A stretch of DNA of 64,000 nucleotides from Hemicordylus capensis. Its lineage: Eukaryota; Chordata; Lepidosauria; Squamata; Cordylidae. This document shows positions 21,457-64,000 of this stretch, in pieces; the first letter of the stretch is position 1; every line of letters starts with the position of its first letter. The notes under the pieces were generated by a model, which was given only the letters and a program-made list of their open reading frames with translations, made no database searches and was not told the DNA's origin. A program made the translations under genes and the position numbers. The stretch lies in assembly GCF_027244095.1 (NCBI RefSeq), contig NC_069662.1:16456501-16520500 (forward strand). The letters are read 5' to 3'.

Positions 21457-22263
21457 TTTAATTAACCAACCTGGGGAAGAAAAGGGCAAAAGACAGGTGG
21501 GTTGCACCCTTTTTGTTGCCCCTTCCCAATCAGTTACAGAATAAGGAGAGGGACCGGGGTGGAGAGGGAGCAGATACAGGTATAGAAAAGAGCAGTACAG
21601 TAAAAACAAAGGGTGCTGTGGGGGCAGGAGAAGAGGGAAAAGTCACTGTTAAAATCACAATCTCAAACCTTTTATAAATGTACAAAAACCTTTTCCCCAC
21701 CTGCCTGGAGCAGAATATATAAATATTTACACTGCCTGGTGGGGGAGGTGCCCCAAGATACAGCCCCCCCTTCCCCTGAAAGCAGCCTTCCCATCAGTCC
21801 ATGGAGGGAAAAGAACATGCTCCCAAGTCAATTTCAGTCCAGCAGGAAGCAGACACTGAATCCTGTGCCAACCCCCCTCCCCACCCCAGGGTCAGAAAGA
21901 GGGAACTTTGAAGACATCAGACAGACAGACTGGGGGCACCCCAACACCTGAATCCCTGCCCCACTCCTCCACCACCACCACCACCACCACCCCCAAGACA
22001 GACCACATTATCTTAAGCCCCATGGGAGCCAGGAAGAGGGTCCCACTGCTCATAACCAAAGGGGGCTAGAATTCTCCCAGGGCGATGGTAGTAGCTTCTA
22101 GGGCACTCAGACTAAGGTGGAAGAAGGCCACACTCCTATCCCTACTATCGTGAAGAGGGCCTAGATAACTGCCCAGGGCCCATGCTGACCCCGTCAGTCC
22201 ACTGAAGGCAAGGGAAGCTGTTTGGTGTGGGTGCTCTTGTTCCAGGACCCCACTGCAGCACCA
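21457..22263 (-). other. FBRS: FBRS 3' UTR with candidate poly(A) signal
   Basis: The stretch after the stop is unique-looking and includes a CCA/TGG simple run near 21970 and an ATATATAAATATTTACA stretch near 21715. ATTAAA on the minus strand at 21462-21457 is followed by a GU-rich stretch (TGTGTTTTTGTTTGAG), which makes it the best poly(A) candidate. The end point is inferred. Confidence 0.5.
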
Positions 22264-52466
<30,203 letters not shown>

Positions 52467-52979
52467 GATGCCCCCCTTGAGGTACAGAGAATGTGTCGTG
52501 TTGTGTCCTGTGGGTATTGCAGACACGTGAGAAGGGGGGGCACCCTTCACCCCTCACCAGCCAGTTGCATTGCAGCTGCTCTCAACTTCCCTTTCTCTTC
52601 AGTGAATGCCGCTCAGAGAAGCACCAAAGGTAAGAACAAGGCTCCCTTTTTCAAGAGAGGGGATTTTGAATTTGAAAAACAGGAATCCCTGGGCCTCCAA
52701 AACTGTCCTGCTGGCGAGCTTTCCTCAGTTTATATGTACAGTCTCTACTCAAACAGAAGAATCCTCTTTTCTTCAGTAAAGTCAAGATGCTTGCCCTTTG
52801 ACTCAAGTCTAATTTCCTCTCAAGTGACAGAGATGGCAGTTTTGTTCTGTTTTTTGTCTTCCTCTTAAAGACAAGACCATTAAATAACAAAATTAAATAC
52901 TTTCAACATACAGCTTTAAACAGTGGAAGTTTATCTGAGAAGGTTTTAACATGGAAATTAGCCCCTGCCAAGGCACAGG

Positions 52980-53965
52980 GGGTTCTCCTTTAATATCGGA
53001 CCTCCCCTTGGTGTATGGAATAAAAATCTTGGCGACTGTCACCCTTGCCTTTTACAAGGAGTTTACATCCCTCCAGCCGCGACCCAGTGTTGAGGGATGG
53101 GTGCCTTTAAGAGTTTAATTCTAAAATCCTTTTAGACAAACTCCAGAACTCTGCAGCTGTCTTGCAGCTTGTAGCAACCATCTGCTTTTAAGTGCCTCTG
53201 GTTTGTTTTTGTTTTTTAATGAAACCAGAAATTGTTCTTGGATTTCCACTACAAGATTCAGGCTTTAAATATACCCAGCAATAAGAGCTTGAACAACCTC
53301 CCCTTTAAGACTGCAGATGCGACTTCTGCCAACAATGGCAAATGGTTTCCGCTCTCCGGGCAGTCACTTCCTCTCCTCCGATGACGAAGCTTTCCGTAAG
53401 CGGATCTGTGGGAGCATCTCCTTCCCAAATTCCTCTTCTGCACTCGTCAGAAGGACGCTTCCTCTTCACAAATCTCAGTGCTTTAAAAAGTCCTTCTGGT
53501 TTCCTTACAGGGTGTGACCTCACCTTTAAGAATCCAGATTTTTTTTTTCAGAATCTCATTCAACCCCTTTAAGTATTTTTAGAATTTAAAGCCCTCCACA
53601 TGCTTCCTGCCAAGCAAGGCCTCCCCTTTAAGAATTGAGATTTTAAAGTTCTCTCCAGGATCCTTGTCAGGCACCCACTCCTCTTTTAAGAATTGGGATT
53701 AAAAGCCTTCCGCACATTTTCCTCCTCAGCTCACACTCCCCTTTAAGAATCTAGTGTCCAAAGTCCTCCAGAGAAAGCCAAATTTCACCTTTAAGAACTA
53801 CCCCTCCCTCTTAGCCACAATGAGGGCCCGACGAGAACTCCCCTTTAAGAGGGCCGAGCTCCCTTTAAACCCATTGACAGGAGCTGGAAATTGGGGGGTT
53901 TGTTGTCCTCCGGCTGAAAGTACCCCCTCTTCTCGCTGCCCCCCAAGCTGTACCTTTAAGAGCGC
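52980..53965. repeat. Degenerate tandem array built on CCTTTAAGA
   Basis: CCTTTAAR occurs 11 times, starting at 53104, 53302, 53523, 53566, 53625, 53740, 53788, 53842, 53862 and 53953 and, as a looser copy, 52987. A one-base variant lies at 53682. Between 53521 and 53870 the spacing is mostly 45-60 bases. Several units share a following AATTGAGATTTTAAAG-like and CCTCCAC-like segment, so it is a worn minisatellite. It occupies the first intron or 5' flank of FBRS. Confidence 0.75.
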
Positions 53966-54370
53966 CGGCCGTTGAGGGTGGTTGCAGCAGGGGCCCCCCT
54001 TTCGCCTTCGTTCAGGGTCGCGCGAGGGGTTCCGCGAGCCCCCAACGCTGATTGGCCGCGGGGTTGGCACCCTCTGCTATCTTCACGGCCCCCCCAGCTG
54101 ATTGGCCGAAGCGGTGAGGATGGGGGAGGGGTGGCTGGCGGGATCCGGCCTGGAGGCGGGGGGCCTGCCTGGCTCTCGCTGCGCTCCCTTCCCCCGTGGG
54201 GGGCCTGCTTGGTCTCGTCGTCCTTCGCCCCCTCCCCGCTCAGTCCCCACTGCTGCCCCCCGACTCTTCCTCTCGCTCTAGCTGTCGCTGCCGGATCCCC
54301 TTCCTCTCTGCGCACGGCACGCAACTCCGCCCACAGCGTCATATCCCTCCGCCTAGCGTCGAGATAGGGA
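53940..54370 (-). promoter_or_regulatory. FBRS: FBRS CpG promoter with paired CCAAT modules
   Basis: The block is GC- and CpG-rich. The minus strand carries two copies of CGGCCAATCAGC (54059-54048 and 54108-54097), 49 bases apart, each a good NF-Y site. A donor-like CTTAAAG|GTACAG lies near 53953, which would end a short non-coding exon. The transcription start is inferred to be near 53.95-54.0 kb. Confidence 0.65.
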
Positions 54371-54524
54371 ACAAAATCCCTCCGCCGGATGGGGGGGAGA
54401 TAGTTCTCTTAGCCTTCATGTTTTCCTCAAACTCAAGAGACTAATTTGGGGGGTAGGGGGGTAGTGGGTGGGCCTTCTCAATTCTTCAGCCACCTTAGGG
54501 TCACTTCTCCATCTCCCTCCAACT

Positions 54525-54745
54525 TCCATGACGTGGTGGAAGCTGGCATCTTCTCCATCCAACCGTGATGCAGTGATGTCATATCTTCCTTAGCAGTCTC
54601 ACGCGATGATGTCATAACAGCAACGTCTGATGCCATACTATAGCGCGGCCTTCCTACTCGTCATGGCTATGATGCGCCCATCACTCACTGTTAAAAAAGA
54701 CCGCGTGATGATATCACATCACAAACGTATAATGTCATATGCTAT
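54525..54745. promoter_or_regulatory. Cluster of TGATGTCAT / CRE-like motifs upstream of FBRS
   Basis: TGATGTCAT occurs at 54574-54582 and 54607-54615. Related words are TGACGTGG at 54529, TGATATCACATCA near 54710 and AATGTCAT near 54731. They resemble ATF/CREB half sites. Whether they are bound is unknown. Confidence 0.4.
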
Positions 54746-54917
54746 ATTCAATCTTTTGCCATTTGTTTGGACATTTGTCCCCCAGCGGGATCCTGTAGGG
54801 AGGGAGTGTGGGGGGAGGAGTCAGAAAGAAAAAAGGGAGGGGAAGGAGTTGTTGCTGAATAAACCTTTCCTTTCTTAAGCTAAGTAAGGTTTCCATGTGT
54901 GTATGAGGGAAGCGGCT

Positions 54918-55235
54918 ATAGAACACAAGAACAGAGGAAGCTGCCTTATACCAAATCAGACCTTTGGTCCATCTAGCTCAATATTGTCTACACAGACTGG
55001 CAGCGGCTTCTCCAAGGTTGCAGGCAGGAGTCTCTCTCAGCCCTATCTTGGAGAAGCCAGGGAGGGAACTTGGAACCTTCTGCTCTTCCCAGAGCGGCTC
55101 CATCCCCTGAGGGGAAGATCTTCCAGTGCTCACACATCAAGTCTCCCATTCATATGCAACCAGAGCAGACCCTGCTTAGCTAAGGGGACAAGTCATGCTA
55201 CCACAAGACCAACTCTCCTCGCCCTTCACCAATGA
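54918..55235 (-). mobile_element. SINE with 5S-rRNA-like head, reverse
   Basis: The plus strand runs from the tail (CTGCCTTATACCAAATCAGA, TTTGGTCCATCTAGCTCA) to the head (GCAGACCCTGCTTAGCTAAG). It lies upstream of the FBRS promoter. Confidence 0.7.
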
Positions 55236-56689
55236 CACCATTATATTCCCTGTGTGCCATAGCAAAATTTCCATAGTGTAATATTTGCTTTAATTCATTG
55301 ACAGAACTGCATGATGTCTCATTGCAATATTACGTTTGTTATTATTAAAAATATTTATACCCTGCCCCTCTATTTAATTACCTTGTATTGCGATTGATAT
55401 TGCCTGGATGATACTCCATTGATACTGCCTTCTAGCTGTAGAAGACGAGCAACACACAAAACAATATCAATAGTTGGTTTTAATGTATACACACTTTTGA
55501 ACAGCCCTTATCTTCCTCTGGCAAAACTGAAAAGAAGTCCAGTCTTAGGTGCACAGTGGTGCAAAGTTGGCTACAAATGTAATTGGCAAAGTTAAGCCAG
55601 CTGTCACCACAGCTGCTTCTACAGCTGACAAAGGTGGGTTGAAGGTTGCACTTCTTGCATTAAAACAAAAGTGCACTTTAGGGTAAAAATCTTGGACAAA
55701 CTGTGTCCACAACCGACTGTATTGGCCACAGTGGCTTCCCTGGAGTTTGGTAAGGAGATTTTAGGTATATATGTTTATTGTTAAATGTGTATAATGGCTT
55801 TCATTAAAACAATCTCAAAGCGAGATCTCAACAGGAAGGCGAAACCAGGCATACATACTGCATGCAACTTCTTAATACATTTACTTTAGGGCAATGCCAT
55901 GCTGTCCAAGATGGCAGCTCTCAAAAGCAACCAGTCTTGGAGACCTGTGGGCAATCTTCAGGTCTGGCACCATTCTGAATATGCTTATCCCTTCACAACC
56001 ACCTCACACATGCACAGGTGGGAGGGCGAAGAGAAAACTTAGCTATATTTCCTGCTAGAAACTTGATATAATAAGAGAAATATTCAACAGAAAGTACAGA
56101 AGGAACACGGCCAAACTCAAAACTGAAAACAGACTTTTAACAGCAATAGGGTATGCAGCAAAGTCTCATTGTAGGCAGGGAATTTTCCCCTTCATATGAG
56201 TTTTAAGCAGAACTACCACAGCTGGGCAAGGGATAAATTGTAATTAGCCACTGTTCCCTTTGCATTTGCAAACCTACCCCTATGGCCAGAACACACTGGA
56301 ACAAAGGCTGTTTAGTAAATCCAGAATAGCTAGAGAGACAGAATAGAGGATAGGCAATTTACAATATAAAGCACCCTAAACAAAGAATTACTACAGTTAA
56401 TATGATGCAAGAGATTTACACACATCAAAAACCTATTAATCTGATCAAATGAGAAGTCACTGTAGTGCAGTACTAACTACAAGAAAGAAATTGGACACAT
56501 TCTCCTACGAAAATGAATGTCAAGTTCAACATAGTTGCAGCTTGAGATTGCAGTGCTATTGAAGGAAGCCTCAGAACAACTTTAAAGTGGGCATAAGCAC
56601 AAGTTGTAGAATTTAGAAAAATGCAGCATATTTGGATTAATACAGTATAATTAACATTTAATTATTTTTCTGTTCTAGTAGTAACAGTT
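55236..56689. other. FBRS-PRR14 intergenic stretch, nothing recognised
   Basis: It is AT-rich and without long frames. No promoter-like CpG block, gene or named repeat was seen. Runs such as GATGATACTCCATTGATACTG suggest worn repeat DNA. Confidence 0.5.
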
Positions 56690-57085
56690 TGAGGCCTGGG
56701 TACCTGAAGGACCTTCTGCTCTTGAATATGGTTCTTCCCACCCATCAAGGAAATCAGTGTGGGCTCTGCTATGTCGACATTGAAAGAGGCTCAATTGTTG
56801 TGCAGGTGGGGCAGGGTCTTCTCGGGGCTGTCCCTATTGCCCCCAGACTTTGGAATGTTCTCCCAGGGGACATCCATCCCTGGCTTCCCTTACTGCCTTG
56901 AAGAAGCAAGTAAAGACCTTGCCATTTATTCAGATCTTTGCCCCTTAAAGGGTGCTAGTTTCTCTGCTCTACAGCTCTGTATTTTATGGCTTGTATTGTG
57001 TTTTATGGATTTTACTATGCATTTTAATATTGTAAACCGCCTTGGGATAAATTTATGAAATGGTATAGAAATCTAACTATAAATA
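56690..57085 (+). mobile_element. L2/CR1-like LINE 3' end
   Basis: The peptide APRLWNVLPGDI and the tail TTTTAATATTGTAAACCGCC with TTGGGA are typical of the L2-like elements of squamates. It ends in TATAAATAAAAATAAA. Confidence 0.7.
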
Positions 57086-57218
57086 AAAATAAATTACAAG
57101 GCAGAATGATCTCCTCCGTCCATGCAGTGCATTTCCCCCTGAGATGCATTCACAGTCCACACAGATACAGACCAATTAAGGAGCAACCAGGAAGATAAAT
57201 ATTCTCCAAGCTGAAAAG

Positions 57219-58118
57219 TTTATTAGAAATATAGATTAATATAAAAATGCAAACCAAAAAACCTCATGCCTAACAGAACACATTCCAAGCAAGTGGATGT
57301 GAACTGGGAATACTGAGGCCCCAATCCTAGACAGAGACACCAAGGGATTCTGTCAGGATTCCTGACTAGTTGCACTGTCCAACTAGGTGAAACTTTTTAA
57401 CAGTGGCAGGGACACATACCCATTTCCCAGCCTCTTCCTCGGTTTCATCTTCTGCCCTATAACAAACTTCCTTCTGCTCTCACTTTTCCAGAATTCTTTT
57501 CTTCTTTCTACTCAATAGGCTTGTAAACTGTTCTGCATTCATATATTCTTTTGGCAGAGACAGCTGCCCCAGAACAGGTCACTTGCTCCCTATGTAGTTG
57601 GGCACACCCCCTGCTAGGCTACAACTCTAATAGATGGCACAATACCATATGGCACTGGACGGAAGAGTCCCCCTGCCTCCCTGCTCCATGTGAGGCACTG
57701 GTGGTCCAGTTGTGCGAATGCAGCAGAGTGCAGAGAATGGGCAGCTTTGGGACACCACAAACATTCTTCCTCTTGTGCTCATGAGCCACAGAGCTGAGCC
57801 AAAAGGGGAGCAACATGGTGCCAAAGCAGGCAGCTTGGTGATTGGCCAGGTGGCACTGAGCGACACCCAACCCCCATTTTCATGGCAGCAATGTCTATGC
57901 TGGGAGGCTGAGCCTAGATCAATGGAGGATGAGACAACAGTCACACAAGACCAACTGTCTCAGGGGCAGAGAATAAAGAGGACCACAAGAGAAGTCGGGA
58001 GTGGTAATGGTGGTTTGAGAAGATGCCCACTAATTTAAAGGAGCAGGTGCTTCTGGGAATACACAGGAGAGCACTGACTCCTAGGGAGCACTTTCCTCTG
58101 TACAGATGTAGGCTTTGC
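57219..58118 (-). other. PRR14: Presumed PRR14 3' UTR
   Basis: AATAAA on the minus strand at 57224-57219 is the first clear poly(A) signal I see after the PRR14 stop, which would give a 3' UTR of about 0.9 kb. No coding region is recognised within it. The end is inferred and could be nearer the stop. Confidence 0.4.
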
Positions 58119-62392
<4,274 letters not shown>

Positions 62393-63559
62393 CTGATGGG
62401 AGGGGAAGAAATGGCATGGTTAAAGCAGGACCCAAGGAGTAGATGGCCATTTCCTCACAACATGTTTGCTATCCTGAACTTTTGTAGGGCCAAATCACGC
62501 AGACATTTCAATGTCTGCTTACTGGAGAATCCCAGGTCACCAAGCCATGCATGAATGTTGTGTGAACTCAGGATTTTCCTCTGATCCCAGATCTGCACCA
62601 CAACTTACCCACCAACATTTATCTGAGATTGTTAATCTTGGATCTAAAATCACCTGTTTGGTCCTGGTTAAATGTTAGATTTTTGCTGCACCAATTTGAG
62701 ATCGACAAAAAATGTCAGAATTCACACGACACGCTCCACGTGAGTGCAATTTCCTGGTAAGTGGGACTTTGAAATGACTGTGTGAACCACTCCATGGTTT
62801 ACTAATCCCTGCAATCCTTACCAGCACACGGATACCTACTACTACGACAAATATCTATATGTTGCTTTTCAAAAGAAGTTCTCAAAGTGGCTTACACAGA
62901 AACATAAATAATAAATAAGATGGTTCCCTGTCCCAAAAGGGCTCACAGTCTCAAAAGAAACATAAAGTAGACACCAGCAAAAGCCTCTGAAAGGATGCTA
63001 TGTGGGAGCTGGATATGGCCAGTTGCTCTCTCTCCTGAGCGGGGAGAAGAAAATCACCGTTTTAGAAGGGGCCTTTTTACATAGTTAGCAGGGGTTGCCC
63101 AACACACAATCTCATCATCCTCTCTTAGTACTCCTAAATCTCTGGGCAGGGCTGTGTATCCTGTGAGATGACATCAATCCCGCCCCATAATTCACTGAGA
63201 AGTGTACTGACTGCCATCAAGACAGCTGTCTGCAGGAAAAACTGTGTGGCAGCCTCCAAACCAGATGTTCTGCTCTGCTCCCAGATTGGTCTGGGTGATG
63301 GGTGTTTCCAGGGAATAAGACTTGCCCATTGCCCAGCTGTCACCACCATGAAGGGCAACACCAAAGGGTATCCAACACAGACAGGAAGCATCAGGCAAGG
63401 AAAGGTGTCTGCTTGTTCGAGGGCAGGAAATCTCCATCTAGAATCCTGCCTGCACTGAAACTAAAAACAATCTGGCTCAAACAAGTTTGTGAACTGCTTT
63501 GATCGTATTATAGAAAAGCCGCCTACGCATCCTGTGACTAACTAACCAGCCAGCTTGAT
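62393..63559 (-). other. PRR14 upstream intron or 5' part, no exon recognised
   Basis: An acceptor at 62393 requires a further PRR14 exon ending in G, but no PRR14-like peptide was found here. Two overlapping minus-strand frames at 63134-63437 do not resemble the protein. Confidence 0.5.
62875..63115. repeat. Probable interspersed repeat, unassigned
   Basis: The stretch with GATGGTTCCCTGTCCCAAAA and GGGCTCACAGTCTCAAAAGA reads like a dispersed squamate LINE-derived repeat, but I cannot place the family. There is no open frame. Confidence 0.4.
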
Positions 63560-63975
63560 GACCTAAATGGTGGAATGGCAATGGAATGCGGCAGCCAGGT
63601 TGGTCTCTGGGTCATCTCGGAGAGACCACGTTACTCCTTTACTGATGGAGCTACACTGGCTGCCAATAGGTTTCCGGACAAAATACAAAGTGCTAGTTAT
63701 AACTTATAAAGCCCTAAACGGCTTAGGCCCTGGGTATTTAAGAGAGCGTCTTCTTCACTACAGGCCCCACTGCCCACTGAGGTCATCTGAGGAGGTCCGT
63801 CTCCAGTTACTGCCAACTCGTCTGGTGGCTACACAGAGACGGGCCTTCTCAGTCACTGCCCCGAGATTGTGGAATGCACTCCCTGCTGAGATATGATCCT
63901 CCCCAACTCTGGCAATTTTCAAAAAACACCTGAAAACCCATCTCTTCACCCAAGCTTTCTAAGCTTCCTAAATTT
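63560..63975 (+). mobile_element. L2-like LINE 3' end
   Basis: An open frame of 109 codons (63567-63896) gives WNAAARLVSGSSRRDHVTPL, ELHWLPIGFRTKYKVLVITY, KALNGLGPGYLRERL and RRAFSVTAPRLWNALPAEI, the C-terminal signature of L2/CR1 reverse transcriptases. It is the best preserved L2 piece here. Confidence 0.85.
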
Positions 63976-64000
63976 GTTTAGGTTTTAATCTCTGGGTTTT

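Noticed and set aside
21960-21995. CCA triplet run as a CRISPR-like or regulatory array
   Set aside because: It is a simple triplet run in the FBRS 3' UTR. No repeat-spacer structure exists anywhere in the window.
63134-63437. Two overlapping minus-strand frames as possible PRR14 5' exons
   Set aside because: Neither resembles PRR14 and neither offers the required phase with a clear donor. Probably intronic or repeat DNA.

Overview
The window looks like genomic DNA from a squamate reptile (lizard or snake). It carries spliced vertebrate genes with CpG-rich promoters. Its repeats are a typical squamate mix: tRNA-headed SINEs of the Sauria type, SINEs with a 5S-rRNA-like head, a BovB 3' end, L1 and L2/CR1-like LINE tails, hAT-type MITEs with 8-bp target duplications, and DIRS-type tyrosine-recombinase retroelements. 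The exact species cannot be read from the sequence.

Three chromatin genes run head to tail on the minus strand, in the order known from human 16p11.2: PRR14, FBRS, SRCAP. PRR14 is represented by its last five coding exons (62392 down to 58119); its first exons were not found and probably lie past the window end. FBRS is complete: 18 coding exons from 52466 down to 22264, giving 1030 residues with every splice phase agreeing. SRCAP contributes a CpG promoter (about 15.55-16.2 kb), 5' exons, the canonical start codon at 7943 and six coding exons down to 3252. The ATPase exons lie beyond position 1.

The most unusual object is a 3.7-kb open reading frame (14668 to 10944, minus) between the SRCAP promoter and the canonical SRCAP start. 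It ends in a good splice donor. The two exons between it and SRCAP (10265-10189 and 8131-7899) stay open and in phase, so splicing would add 1330 residues to the SRCAP N-terminus. The first part of this product is very acidic and holds about 14 degenerate repeats of roughly 28 residues.

The introns carry three DIRS-type elements, all on the minus strand like their host genes: a degraded one in SRCAP (about 0.3-2.9 kb), a nearly whole one in FBRS (about 26.73-32.74 kb), and an older broken one in FBRS (about 43.0-47.56 kb). The middle one turned an FBRS intron of roughly 80 bp into one of about 6.1 kb. Its end lies only about 17 bases from the downstream exon, so the branch point must come from element DNA.

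Upstream of the FBRS start there is a degenerate tandem array built around CCTTTAAGA, then a CpG promoter with two identical CCAAT modules, then a run of TGATGTCAT motifs. The gaps between genes (about 16.3-21.4 kb and 54.4-57.2 kb) hold mostly SINE and LINE remains and unassigned DNA.
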